A stretch of DNA of 64,000 bases, taken from QAKW01 sp045660845. Lineage in GTDB: Bacteria; Bacillota; Clostridia; Oscillospirales; QAKW01. Position 1 is the stretch's first letter, and every line of letters begins with the position of its first letter. A program made the translations under genes and the position numbers. The stretch is taken from NCBI GenBank assembly GCA_045660845.1, contig JAZREO010000149.1, positions 1 through 64,000 on the forward strand, written 5' to 3'. The notes below the pieces were generated by a model. The model had not been told where the DNA came from and did not search any database. It saw only the letters and a list, made by a program, of their open reading frames with translations. Below, piece by piece: positions 1 to 8,209 of this stretch.

Positions 1-68
1 ATAGCGTCCAAAACCGCCAAGACAAACATGATACGCAACCGTTTGCCCTTGGATATCGAAAGTTTCAT
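1..68 (-). CDS. Start of an unidentified, probably membrane-inserted protein (partial)
   Basis: Only the first 22 codons lie in the window; the gene runs leftward off the edge. The ATG at 68-66 is preceded on the minus strand by AGGAG with an 8-base spacer, so the start is well supported. The peptide opens with a basic stretch (KGKRLR) followed by a hydrophobic run (MFVLAVLDA), as at the start of a membrane anchor or signal peptide. It is divergent from rpsF. Too little is present to name a family. Confidence 0.6.
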   Translation of the reverse strand, partial: MKLSISKGKRLRIMFVLAVLDA

Positions 69-203
69 AACACAAACTCCTAATTATCTTTTATACTGAT
101 AATAAATTATCATATTTAAATCCTATTTTCAATAGGTTTCTATATTTTTTTAAAAAACGCCATCGAAAAGAACGAGATGATTTCAAAAATTCCCATATAA
201 TAC

Positions 204-231
204 TTGACATTCAAAATATATATAGTATAAT
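204..231 (+). promoter_or_regulatory. Vegetative promoter of the rpsF-ssb-rpsR operon
   Basis: A consensus -35 TTGACA (204-209) and -10 TATAAT (226-231) are separated by 16 bases, about 57 bases before the rpsF start. This is the expected housekeeping sigma-A type site. Confidence 0.85.
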
Positions 232-243
232 ATTAAAGTCCTT

Positions 244-262
244 GCTCATTGGATAAATGAGC
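244..262 (+). promoter_or_regulatory. Small leader hairpin before rpsF
   Basis: GCTCATT (244-250) pairs with AATGAGC (256-262) around a five-base loop, between the promoter and the rpsF ribosome binding site. Leaders of rpsF operons in many bacteria bind the S6:S18 complex for feedback control. This hairpin sits in the right place, but I cannot show that it matches that motif. Confidence 0.4.
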
Positions 263-288
263 CAAATGTCCATAAGGAGGTGTAAATC

Positions 289-585
289 ATGGCTGAAAAT
301 CGCAAGTATGAAACCATTTTCATCACCCGGCCTAATTTAACAGAGGAGGATCATACCGCTCTTGTCGAGAAGTTCAAAGATCTGATCGCAAAGCACGGTA
401 ATGTTGAATCTGTTGAAGACTGGGGCGTCAAAAAGCTTGCCTATCCGATCGATTTCGTCAACGAAGGTCATTATGTGCTGATCAATTTTGAAGCACCCGT
501 TACCTTCCCCGCCGAGCTCGAAAGAATTTACGGCATTACTGACGGTATTCTGCGTTCCATCGTCGTGAACAAAGAAGAAAAGTAA
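289..585 (+). CDS. rpsF: 30S ribosomal protein S6
   Basis: The 98-residue product has the usual S6 size and the family pattern: an N-terminal YETIFI strand, then VKKLAYPI and GHYVLINF in the middle. S6 binds the central domain of 16S rRNA together with S18. The ATG follows AAGGAGG with good spacing. It is first in the classical rpsF-ssb-rpsR operon, with 15 bases to ssb. Confidence 0.98.
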   Translation: MAENRKYETIFITRPNLTEEDHTALVEKFKDLIAKHGNVESVEDWGVKKLAYPIDFVNEGHYVLINFEAPVTFPAELERIYGITDGILRSIVVNKEEK

Positions 586-600
586 GGAAAGGATTCTGCT

Positions 601-1023
601 ATGTTAAACAAAGTCATTTTGACCGGTCGCCTGACCGCTACACCGGAGCTGAGAAAAACCTCCTCCGATGTCTCCGTCACTTCTTTTTCTGTTGCTGTTC
701 AGCGGCAGTACAAAGGACCGGACGGCAATTATCCCACTGATTTTATCAATTGCGTCGCCTGGAGAAATACTGCAGATTTCATCTGCAAGTACTTCGAAAA
801 AGGTCAGCTGATCGCCTTGGTCGGTTCCCTGCAGTCCCGCAACTACGAGGATAAGACCGGCGCTAAGAGAACTGCCTTCGAGGTCGTTGCCGACGAGGCG
901 CACTTTGTGGAATCCAAAAAGGACTCTTCTCGTCCTGTTGCTCCCGAGTTCAAGGCACCGCCCGTAACCGGCGGTAATACCGTTGAATTCGAAGAAGTTC
1001 AAGATGATGAATTGCCCTTCTAA
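601..1023 (+). CDS. ssb: Single-stranded DNA-binding protein
   Basis: The 140-residue protein starts MLNKVILTGRL and has an OB fold over about residues 1-110, with the conserved FINCVAW segment near residue 55. The tail is acidic and ends DDELPF, the C-terminal peptide that recruits replication and repair partners in bacterial SSBs. It protects single-stranded DNA during replication, recombination and repair. The AAGGAAAGG ribosome site precedes ATG. It sits between rpsF and rpsR as in most Firmicutes. Confidence 0.98.
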   Translation: MLNKVILTGRLTATPELRKTSSDVSVTSFSVAVQRQYKGPDGNYPTDFINCVAWRNTADFICKYFEKGQLIALVGSLQSRNYEDKTGAKRTAFEVVADEAHFVESKKDSSRPVAPEFKAPPVTGGNTVEFEEVQDDELPF

Positions 1024-1044
1024 TCTGAAAAGGAGGATTTAGCT

Positions 1045-1287
1045 GTGGAAAGAGAAAAGAATTACAGACCCAACAGAAAGCCCAGACGTAAAGTTTGCGC
1101 ATTCTGTGTGGATAAAGTAACTGAGATCGATTATAAGGACATCGGCAAGCTGAGAAAGTACATTTCTGAGCGTGCAAAGATCCTTCCCCGCCGTGTGACC
1201 GGCACCTGCGCTAAGCATCAGCGTCAGCTGACCGGCGCCATTAAGCGTGCTCGAGTCATTGCTCTGCTGCCCTACGTCAGCGACTAA
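1045..1287 (+). CDS. rpsR: 30S ribosomal protein S18
   Basis: The 80-residue basic protein has S18 hallmarks: RRKVCAFC near the N-terminus, then IDYKD, and RVTGTCAKHQRQLT near the C-terminal half. S18 pairs with S6 on 16S rRNA. The start is GTG at 1045, chosen because AAGGAGG lies just upstream at 1030-1036. The zinc-ribbon-type CAFC pair is present. It is the last gene of the operon, followed at once by an intrinsic terminator. Confidence 0.97.
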   Translation: MEREKNYRPNRKPRRKVCAFCVDKVTEIDYKDIGKLRKYISERAKILPRRVTGTCAKHQRQLTGAIKRARVIALLPYVSD

Positions 1288-1295
1288 TTATAAGC

Positions 1296-1325
1296 AAAAA
1301 GACCTCCCCAAGGGAGGTCTTTTTT
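1296..1325. terminator. Bidirectional intrinsic terminator between rpsR and rnmV
   Basis: GACCTCCC (1301-1308) and GGGAGGTC (1312-1319) form a perfect stem with a three-base loop, flanked by A-run on the left and T-run on the right. It can end both rpsR (plus) and rnmV (minus), whose stop lies at its edge. Confidence 0.9.
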
Positions 1326-1903
1326 TATTTGTATAATTCATTTAAATATGCGAGAAATGAATCCGGTTCAAACCGACGGTTCAGTTCCTTTAGCAACGCC
1401 TTATTGGACAAACGCGGCGGAAGATCAAGTGCTTTTAGCAGAACAGCCTTTCTTTCGCTCGCACCGGGATTGCCGGTCAATCCGCAATCATAAAGGTCCG
1501 TCGCTTGAATAGCAGTACGGATAGGCTCCGCGCGAAACTCCTCAAAAAGGCGGCGCAGGACTGCAGAATCCATCCCTTCTACCCCTAAATAGCCCTCCTT
1601 GGAACAGGTGGGCTTTCTTTTTTCCTTTCCCGGCACAGCCGGAATGTAAAGCGTATATACCTCCGCCCCTTGCAGAACCGTCTGTAGATGGGAGCGGATC
1701 AAGGCGCCGGCACGATCAGAATCTGTTAGGATAATAGCTCCGTTATCCAGCGCCATTTTACGCAGAGCTGCTTTTTGTTCTTTATTTTTGAAAATACCAA
1801 ATCCATCGCATGGAATGATGGTCCCATCAATGATATTTTCCAGAGTGATCTTATCGTATTTTCCTTCAACGATTACAATTTGTCTGATCGGTATCTTATT
1901 CAT
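1325..1903 (-). CDS. rnmV: Ribonuclease M5, 5S rRNA maturase
   Basis: The 192-residue protein has an N-terminal Toprim domain: IVIVEGKYDK (about residues 9-18) carries the catalytic Glu and LTDSDRAG (about 59-66) the Asp pair for metal binding. The second half (EGYLGVEGMD onward) matches the DUF4093 part of RNase M5 proteins. The family trims the 5S rRNA precursor on the ribosome. The size is usual for the family. It overlaps holA by 8 bases and is the last gene of a comEC-holA-rnmV transcript. Confidence 0.92.
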   Translation of the reverse strand: MNKIPIRQIVIVEGKYDKITLENIIDGTIIPCDGFGIFKNKEQKAALRKMALDNGAIILTDSDRAGALIRSHLQTVLQGAEVYTLYIPAVPGKEKRKPTCSKEGYLGVEGMDSAVLRRLFEEFRAEPIRTAIQATDLYDCGLTGNPGASERKAVLLKALDLPPRLSNKALLKELNRRFEPDSFLAYLNELYK

Positions 1904-2912
1904 GATCTCTCATCTGAAACGCCAGCAAACCGGCTGCAAAACCATAGATCAAATCCTTTTTATTTAAACCGGAAGTTTTGATCTTACTGTCCAATTCGCG
2001 GCAACGGCGCAATCCATCCAGCGCCTCCCCTTCCTCTAATCTCGCAGCACTGCGCATGATGCGGGCAGCCGCATAGGGGCTGATCCCGCAGACGGTTGCC
2101 AGCTCCGCGGAGGATTTTCCTTCCTTTAGAGCGGTTTCGCCGCGCCACAGATCGATATAAGCACGATAAAACATCCCCGCGATCACCGTTTCATCCACAT
2201 TTTGCTGATAGAGAGTCTGCAACGCCTGCATCAGCAGATCAAAATCACGCTCTGCAATGGCATTAGAGATCGCAAACCAAGAGGAATCCTCCTCTGGCGC
2301 TACCATCTTATCGATCAGCGCCTGATCAATCTCCCCACCCTTGGCATAGGAGATCAGTTTTTTTAGTTCATTATTGATGCGGAGCATGGAATTGCCGGTC
2401 AGTTCTGCCAAGTATGCACAGTTTCGATGATCGATTTCAGCACCGCCCCGCTTGACAATTCCCTGGATCCAGGGAATTAATGCCTCCGGTTTAGGGCGAT
2501 CTGCACGCACGCTCTCGGCGCCTAGCTTTTTAAGAAGCGTTTCCAGGGCATTGACTTTCTTTTCACGAGCGTGTTCCCAAAACAAAACGGTAACCCCCGG
2601 TGCAATGTCTTCCAGAGCGGCAGAAAGCTTTTTTTCATTATTCCCCTTCAATGTGCCGGATTCCAGATCTGTGACGGTCACCAGTTTTCTCTCCGCCATT
2701 ACCGGATAGGAGGAGCAAGCGTCTGCCAGATAATCATAATCGATCTTTTTACCGTCCAGCTCGATCAAATTAAATTCCGGCAAAACCGCCGAACAGCTCT
2801 CTTTAAATTTGGTGTAGTAATGATCCAAAAGAAACTGTTCGTCGCCGGTAAGATAATATAAGGGAGCGAGAGTGCCATTCTCCAGTTGTTTTTTCAGCGT
2901 TTCAATGTTCAT
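1896..2912 (-). CDS. holA: DNA polymerase III, delta subunit (clamp loader)
   Basis: The 338-residue protein begins in HolA style (LYYLTGDEQFLLDHY near residue 20) and keeps the delta pattern with LTGNSMLRINNELKKL around residues 170-185 and a helical C-terminus. Delta opens the beta sliding clamp for loading on DNA. The start ATG overlaps the comEC stop as ATGA, indicating translational coupling; holA next to comEC is a common Firmicute arrangement. Confidence 0.93.
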   Translation of the reverse strand: MNIETLKKQLENGTLAPLYYLTGDEQFLLDHYYTKFKESCSAVLPEFNLIELDGKKIDYDYLADACSSYPVMAERKLVTVTDLESGTLKGNNEKKLSAALEDIAPGVTVLFWEHAREKKVNALETLLKKLGAESVRADRPKPEALIPWIQGIVKRGGAEIDHRNCAYLAELTGNSMLRINNELKKLISYAKGGEIDQALIDKMVAPEEDSSWFAISNAIAERDFDLLMQALQTLYQQNVDETVIAGMFYRAYIDLWRGETALKEGKSSAELATVCGISPYAAARIMRSAARLEEGEALDGLRRCRELDSKIKTSGLNKKDLIYGFAAGLLAFQMRDHE

Positions 2913-5203
2913 TTACGAACCCTTTCCATTATGATTCCGTCGGTACGGAAAATAATCGTTCCTTCATCTAAGGTTTGAAGTATGACCTCGCTGACAGTAT
3001 CAAACCGATCGATCACCGTCTCCTTTGGTAATCCGTAGGGATTTTCTCCCACAGAAATCACCGCCACTTCCGGAGATGTCGCTTTGATGAACGGATAAAG
3101 CGAAGAGGACGCACTTCCATGGTGTGCCACCTTTAAAAGTGTGCAATCCAACTCCCGATCCAGCAGCTTCAGCTCCGCCTCTCCCGTCAGATCACCGGTC
3201 ACCAAAACCGAAGTTTCTCCATAGGAAACCCGGTAGCAGACGCACCGCTCATTTTCACCTTCGAGCGCCTTATCGAAGGCAACTTCCGCTATGATCTCCA
3301 ACCTCACATCCCCAAGCACCATCTGCACCGCATCGTCACAGATCGCCTTGCCGTTTTCCGATTGGATCATACTCATCAGTTCGTCCGACCCAAACCCCAA
3401 ATCGGGATAAAGGATCTCGTCCACATAAACATTATTCAGCAAGGTCCTAAGTCCGTTGGTGTGATCGCTGTGCAGGTGAGTAAACGCCAGTAATTCTACG
3501 GTATAGATATTGCGTTTTCGCAGATACTCGATCAGGTTATAGCGGTTCTCGGAGGAGCCGCCGTAATCAAGTATGACCGCCGAGTGACCCTTGGAAATCA
3601 CTGTACAATCCCCTTGCCCAACATCCACAAAGGCGATCTCCACGGCATTATCCGGATGGGTAGCGGTGTGGATTCCGTGAAACAGTCCACCAAAGCACAG
3701 CAGAAGCGAGAATAAAGCAAGAAAGCTGCGGCGTTGATATTTATAAAAATCATATAGACCAACGCCGAGGACCCCTACCAGCAATACCAGCAGGATGATC
3801 CCAAGCAGGTTCAAACCGGAAATGCTTGAAAATGAAAAACGACCAAGAAAGTCGGCGACGACATCGATCAAGCAATACAGAATGTCGCAAAGAAAACCAA
3901 AAACAGCGCCAAGCCATGGAATCCAGCCCAGAAGAGCCATCAAGATTCCCATCATAAAGACCCATTGCAGCGGATAGATCAAGATCACATTTGCCAGTGG
4001 ACCGATCAGACTGACCGTTCCAAATACAGCAATAATTATGGGCAAGGTAGCGAGGGTCGCCGCGATGGAGCAAGCAAAAGCACCGGTCAGTTTTCGATAA
4101 AGCCAGTTGACCCGATGGTTTTGGCAGATCCTCTTGGGAAACAAGAAGCTTTCGATAGGTAGACTGAGCAGGATAATACCGGCGGTAGCAGACACACTCA
4201 GCAGAAAACCAACATCCCGCGTGGCGTAAGGATTTACAAGGGTGATCAAGAATGCCGCCACCGAAAGCGAGGTCAGGCTATCCGAAAATAAATTCAGTGC
4301 CATTCCCAACGAAAAGAGGATCATCATCACACAAGCTCGGACACAGGATAGTGGAAAGCCTACCATCGCTGTAAAGAAAATGCTGATAAAAATATCCAGA
4401 AGATACCGTACACGATAGTGGATTCCCAGCAGCGTAAACAAAAAATTAAAGAGAAGCACTGCAAAGGAAAGATGCAGACCACTGACCGCCGTAACATGAG
4501 TCAAGCCGATTCGGCGAAGGGAAACATTGAGTCCCGAATCCAAAGAGTCGGTAGCACCAAAGCAGACCGATTGCAAAAGACCCCGTGTCTTTTCTCTACC
4601 AAAGGATATCCTGCTTTGGACTCCCATACGGAATTCGTAAAAAATGCGGTGAAGATTTCCTTCTTCCGGCTCGGTAAATTGCAAAACCGACGGATCCCTA
4701 TAGGCGCTCAGGATAACGCGGTCTTCCCTGCCGCTGCCATATTCAACCGCCGTTTCAAAATAATCGAAACTTCCATAAACCTTGCTACCTGCCAAATGCA
4801 ATTCATCCGTATCGCAATATAAATAAATATAATACCGACTGTAAAAAGGCAGTTCTTGACCGTCGATTTCTTTTAGCCGAATCTTATAGCGCACCAGGTT
4901 TCCGGCGGCATTTGTACCAAGATCTGTGATTTCACCGGAAACCAATCTATCACTTGAGGTCAACTGCTTTTCGATCTGTTTAGTATGATGCTCCGCGACA
5001 GTAAAAAGCAGAGTTGCTGCTAAAAAGGCAACCATACTGGAGAGCACAGTTTTCTTAACAGGATATCGAATGATCGCCGCAGGAATGATCCCAACCAAAA
5101 CCAGCAACGCTAAACAAGACATCCATCGAAACGATAGAAAGGTGCCGAGCATCAGTGCCAACACAAACGTCGTTAAGCTCCACATTAAAACACGCTTTGA
5201 CAT
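2909..5203 (-). CDS. comEC: DNA uptake channel protein ComEC/Rec2
   Basis: The 764-residue protein has N-terminal membrane helices with a DUF4131-like soluble part, a multi-helix Competence domain (about residues 200-470, with VSGLHLSF), and a C-terminal metallo-beta-lactamase domain with VDVGQGDC and the HLHSDH metal motif. ComEC forms the inner-membrane channel that takes in single-stranded DNA. I start at 5203 (MSKRVLMW) because GGAAGGGG lies just upstream; a longer reading to 5278 adds 25 residues without a better ribosome site and overlaps the upstream terminator. No other competence genes are visible except a dCMP deaminase at 10,381. Confidence 0.93.
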   Translation of the reverse strand: MSKRVLMWSLTTFVLALMLGTFLSFRWMSCLALLVLVGIIPAAIIRYPVKKTVLSSMVAFLAATLLFTVAEHHTKQIEKQLTSSDRLVSGEITDLGTNAAGNLVRYKIRLKEIDGQELPFYSRYYIYLYCDTDELHLAGSKVYGSFDYFETAVEYGSGREDRVILSAYRDPSVLQFTEPEEGNLHRIFYEFRMGVQSRISFGREKTRGLLQSVCFGATDSLDSGLNVSLRRIGLTHVTAVSGLHLSFAVLLFNFLFTLLGIHYRVRYLLDIFISIFFTAMVGFPLSCVRACVMMILFSLGMALNLFSDSLTSLSVAAFLITLVNPYATRDVGFLLSVSATAGIILLSLPIESFLFPKRICQNHRVNWLYRKLTGAFACSIAATLATLPIIIAVFGTVSLIGPLANVILIYPLQWVFMMGILMALLGWIPWLGAVFGFLCDILYCLIDVVADFLGRFSFSSISGLNLLGIILLVLLVGVLGVGLYDFYKYQRRSFLALFSLLLCFGGLFHGIHTATHPDNAVEIAFVDVGQGDCTVISKGHSAVILDYGGSSENRYNLIEYLRKRNIYTVELLAFTHLHSDHTNGLRTLLNNVYVDEILYPDLGFGSDELMSMIQSENGKAICDDAVQMVLGDVRLEIIAEVAFDKALEGENERCVCYRVSYGETSVLVTGDLTGEAELKLLDRELDCTLLKVAHHGSASSSLYPFIKATSPEVAVISVGENPYGLPKETVIDRFDTVSEVILQTLDEGTIIFRTDGIIMERVRK

Positions 5204-5260
5204 CCTCGCACCCCTTCCGGGATTTATTATACGACAAGTCCCGCAAAATGTCAAAAAAAT

Positions 5261-5292
5261 AATACCGGAGAGATTCATTCTCTCCGGTATTA
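5261..5292 (-). terminator. Intrinsic terminator after the spoIVA segment
   Basis: AATACCGGAGAGA and TCTCTCCGGTATT form a perfect 13-bp stem with a short loop; on the minus strand it is followed by ATTTTTTTG. It separates the spoIVA/51-residue ORF transcript from comEC. Confidence 0.88.
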
Positions 5293-5296
5293 AAAA

Positions 5297-5452
5297 TTAT
5301 TTGCTATCGGGCTTTTCTTCCCGCTCGGCGGAAAAATTCCGTGCGATCTCCTCCAACTCATTCCGCGTATTGAATGTGACGCCGGACTGAAGGATATCCT
5401 CACGAAGCCACTTGGGCAGCGTATCAAAAAACGCTTGCGCTTCACTATTCAT
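5297..5452 (-). CDS. Small acidic protein of 51 residues, unknown function
   Basis: A short frame opens at ATG 5452 with AGAGGTGAG just upstream and closes five bases before a strong terminator, so it has all the marks of a translated gene. The product is soluble and mostly helical in character, with segments LPKWLREDIL (residues 12-21) and RNELEEIARNF (about 31-41). It has no membrane segment and no cysteine. It lies 34 bases downstream of spoIVA on the same strand and is likely co-transcribed with it, so a sporulation link is possible. I do not recognise a family. Confidence 0.75.
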   Translation of the reverse strand: MNSEAQAFFDTLPKWLREDILQSGVTFNTRNELEEIARNFSAEREEKPDSK

Positions 5453-5486
5453 TTTCACTCACCTCTTGGGTAAGTATGCGTCAATT

Positions 5487-6965
5487 TTAAAGAATTATAC
5501 AGATCAGTCCCGCGCTTCCCTCATTAATGATCCTGGAAAGTGTTTCCTGCAGTTTAAAGCGAGCGTCATCCGGCATTCGGGATAATTTATTATGTAAACC
5601 TTCGTTGACCAGGTCATGAACAGATTTACCGAAAATATTAGATTCCCAGATTTTGGAGGGATCCTCCTCAAAGTCTTTGAGCAAGTAGTCAATCAGCTCC
5701 TCCGATTGCTTTTCGCTGCCAACGATTGGAGAAACCTCTGTACGGATATTGGCTTGAATAATGTGGTAGGAGGGTGCTTCTGCCGAAAGCTTCACTCCAA
5801 AACGCCCGCCCTGTTTAAAGACCTGCGGTTCGCTAAGACCCATCTCGTCCATTGTCGGAAAAACAATTCCATAGCCCTTGGACTGAGCTTCCGCAAAGGC
5901 ATCCTTGATCTTTTCATACTCTTGCCTTGCGGAGGATAATTCTTTGATCATCGATACCAGATCGCCATCGTTTTCAATGCGAACACCTGCAGCTTCGCTT
6001 AAAATGTTATAGTAAAGTTCCGGCTTTAACTCAATTTTCAGTCCGGCACTTCCCTCGCCCAGGTCGACGCTTTCGATCTCGCAGCGAGAAAGCTGCTCCT
6101 CATTGGCAAGATCCATCACCATCTTTTTAACAGTGCGGACACGATCTATATTCTTGGCGCTTTCCAGAATACTGGTATAAACCTCTCGCTTTAACCAATG
6201 ATCCTTTTCCAGTCCACCGACCCAGGAGGGAAGCGCCACCAAGATCTCTTTGATCGGAAACTCCAGCAAAACCGTCTGAATAATCGAGAGAATCTTATCC
6301 CGATCCAGTTCCAGGCAATTAACGGTCATCACCGGCACATCATACTGCCGCATCAGCCGCTCCCGCAGTTCCTGGGCACTGTCGCTCTCCGGAAACATGG
6401 AATTGACCAGTACCGCAAAGGGCTTATCAATCGCTTTTAATTCCCGAATGATCCGCTCCTCCGCCTCGACATAATCGTCACGGGAGATTTCCCCGATACT
6501 ACCGTCGGTGGTAATCACCAGACCGATGGTGGAATGCTCGCAGATCACCTTGCGCGTTCCCATCTCTGCCGCTTGCTGAAACTCCATTTTATCTTCGCTC
6601 CAGGGCGTTTCCACCATCCGGGCTTCGCCGTTTTCCGTCTGTCCCATGGCACCGTCCACCACATAGCCGACACAATCGATCAGCCGGACATTAAAGCGCG
6701 TATTATCTTCCATCACGATCTCGGCGGCTTCATCCGGAATAAATTTTGGCTCAGTCGTCATAATGGTTTTACCCGCCGCAGACTGAGGCAGCTCGTCGAT
6801 AGCCCGCTCCCGTTTATAATCATTGGCGATATTGGGGATCACAAGATTTTCCATAAACTTTTTGATAAAGGTGGATTTTCCGGTACGCACCGGTCCAACA
6901 ACGCCGATGTATATGTCCCCGCCGGTTCGGGTTGCAATATCCTGGTAAATGCTTGTGTTGGTCAT
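5487..6965 (-). CDS. spoIVA: Stage IV sporulation protein A (spore coat base ATPase)
   Basis: The 492-residue protein equals the usual SpoIVA length. It has the family's Walker A motif GPVRTGKST (about residues 24-32), a central region, and the conserved C-terminal end AGLICIIL used for membrane targeting. SpoIVA polymerises with ATP hydrolysis on the outer forespore membrane and forms the base for coat and cortex assembly in the mother cell. The start at 6965 (MTNTSIY) is placed by GGAGG eight bases upstream. A sigma-E-like promoter and a large palindrome lie directly upstream. Confidence 0.97.
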   Translation of the reverse strand: MTNTSIYQDIATRTGGDIYIGVVGPVRTGKSTFIKKFMENLVIPNIANDYKRERAIDELPQSAAGKTIMTTEPKFIPDEAAEIVMEDNTRFNVRLIDCVGYVVDGAMGQTENGEARMVETPWSEDKMEFQQAAEMGTRKVICEHSTIGLVITTDGSIGEISRDDYVEAEERIIRELKAIDKPFAVLVNSMFPESDSAQELRERLMRQYDVPVMTVNCLELDRDKILSIIQTVLLEFPIKEILVALPSWVGGLEKDHWLKREVYTSILESAKNIDRVRTVKKMVMDLANEEQLSRCEIESVDLGEGSAGLKIELKPELYYNILSEAAGVRIENDGDLVSMIKELSSARQEYEKIKDAFAEAQSKGYGIVFPTMDEMGLSEPQVFKQGGRFGVKLSAEAPSYHIIQANIRTEVSPIVGSEKQSEELIDYLLKDFEEDPSKIWESNIFGKSVHDLVNEGLHNKLSRMPDDARFKLQETLSRIINEGSAGLICIIL

Positions 6966-6971
6966 ACAAAA

Positions 6972-7015
6972 AACCTCCATACTTCCATACTTGTTTGTAT
7001 ATGGATATGAAGGTT
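6972..7015 (-). promoter_or_regulatory. Imperfect palindrome covering the spoIVA ribosome binding site
   Basis: The arms at 6997-7015 and 6972-6990 are near-complementary about 19-base segments separated by six bases. The 3' arm contains the GGAGG of spoIVA and is followed by a T-run, so a transcript starting far enough upstream could fold into a hairpin that hides the ribosome site and looks like a terminator. The proposed sigma-E -10 site overlaps the 5' arm. Confidence 0.5.
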
Positions 7016-7030
7016 TTTGTAAAATTATTC
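7001..7030 (-). promoter_or_regulatory. Candidate sigma-E promoter of spoIVA
   Basis: On the minus strand GAATAAT (7030-7024) and CATATCCAT (7009-7001) are separated by 14 bases, close to the Bacillus sigma-E pattern (KMATATT, 14-15 bases, CATACAHT). spoIVA is a known sigma-E regulon gene in bacilli and clostridia, which supports the reading. Confidence 0.5.
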
Positions 7031-7039
7031 TAATCTTTT

Positions 7040-7255
7040 TTATTGAAATAATTCATCGATCAAGCTTTTGACCTCCGCCTTTTTTTCAGCAGTAGCAATG
7101 GGATCCGAAATATAGTTTTTTCCATCAAATAAGAGAACGTCCCCCTCTGCTGAACCCTTCGGCAAACATTCGCATGAAACTAAAAAGGTTCTCTTTTCTT
7201 CATCGACTAATACCGCCGTCCGATCTTCAAAACGGTCTATGTTGAATCGCTTCAT
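7040..7255 (-). CDS. DUF3006 family small protein
   Basis: The 71-residue protein starts MKRFNIDRFEDRTAVL and continues with a predicted small beta fold typical of DUF3006, including the LPKGSAEGDVL segment. DUF3006 genes are often paired with ComEC-type metallo-beta-lactamase proteins, as here: its start overlaps the stop of the upstream MBL-fold gene by four bases, so the two are translationally coupled. The molecular role is not known; a partner or modulator of the hydrolase is an inference from the pairing. Confidence 0.85.
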   Translation of the reverse strand: MKRFNIDRFEDRTAVLVDEEKRTFLVSCECLPKGSAEGDVLLFDGKNYISDPIATAEKKAEVKSLIDELFQ

Positions 7256-8154
7256 TTGGTTTCCTCCTGATACTCCAGCCTCTCCCCATCGGTATAAAAG
7301 GTGATGGTACCCTGAGTGTCGGTTCTGTAGTATGTAATATCCGCTTTTTCAAAGCGCTCGATGGTTTCATTATGCGGGTGCCCATAGGAATTATCTTTTC
7401 CACAGGAGATCACCGCGTACTGCGGGGACACAGCCTGCAAAAAGGTCTTGCTGGAAGAGGTACTGCTTCCGTGATGACCCGCCTTTAAGAGAGTACTTTC
7501 GAGTGCAGAACCATAGCGTTCCACCAGGTCTTTTTCCGGAGAGGATTCCTGGTCACCGGTGAAGAGAAATGACACCTTCCCGTATTCCGCCCTTACCACA
7601 ACAGACTGATCGTTGAGATCCTTATACTCCTCCAGAGGACCCAAAATGGTGAAGTCGAAAGCACCGCAGGTAAAGGTATCCTCCGGCTCTACCGCTGTAA
7701 CAGTCTTTCCCTGCTCTTTGATTTTCTTTAAAAGATTTAAATATACAGCAGTAGTCGGCTCAGTGCCCGGAGTAGGACGCTTCATATAAATATTTTCTAC
7801 ATCAAACTCGTCCAAAACATCCTCTGCACCACCGATATGATCCTCATGAGGATGGGTCAAAATAAAGTGGTCGATCTTTTGGATATTACGGATCCTGAGA
7901 TGAGATACAACCCTCTCCGCATCATCGCCGGTGGTGGCATCGATCAATGCTACCGCGCTGTCTGATACGATCAAGGTACTGTCTCCCTGACCGCAGTCGA
8001 TAAAATCCACATAGCAATCGGTACCCGGCACCGCAGCCTTTTGCTTTCCAAAAAGCCGATCTTCATTTGCATACAGTAAAGAAACGATGCCTACCGCCAG
8101 AAAGATCGCCATTCCAATGCTTTTTACTAAATCCTTTTTGCGTTTTCTTGCCAT
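7252..8154 (-). CDS. Secreted ComEC-like metallo-beta-lactamase-fold hydrolase
   Basis: The 300-residue protein has a basic start (RKRKKD), one membrane or signal segment (about residues 10-29), then a single metallo-beta-lactamase domain with DCGQGDST and the metal-binding HPHEDH motif, plus LKAGHHGS and ISCGKDNSYGHP as in ComEC C-terminal domains. There is no channel domain. It probably acts outside the membrane on nucleic acid or a related phosphodiester, by analogy; the substrate is unproven. It is coupled to the DUF3006 gene. Confidence 0.88.
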   Translation of the reverse strand: MARKRKKDLVKSIGMAIFLAVGIVSLLYANEDRLFGKQKAAVPGTDCYVDFIDCGQGDSTLIVSDSAVALIDATTGDDAERVVSHLRIRNIQKIDHFILTHPHEDHIGGAEDVLDEFDVENIYMKRPTPGTEPTTAVYLNLLKKIKEQGKTVTAVEPEDTFTCGAFDFTILGPLEEYKDLNDQSVVVRAEYGKVSFLFTGDQESSPEKDLVERYGSALESTLLKAGHHGSSTSSSKTFLQAVSPQYAVISCGKDNSYGHPHNETIERFEKADITYYRTDTQGTITFYTDGERLEYQEETK

Positions 8155-8175
8155 AAACAGTCCCCTTTTTCAAAT

Positions 8176-8204
8176 CAAGACCCGCAGAAATTCTGCGGGT
8201 CTTG
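8176..8204 (-). terminator. Perfect inverted repeat, weak terminator
   Basis: CAAGACCCGCAGAA and TTCTGCGGGTCTTG are perfect 14-base arms around one base, just after the ClpP-like gene stop. The minus-strand continuation is not T-rich, so termination efficiency is uncertain. Confidence 0.55.
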
Positions 8205-8209
8205 AATTA

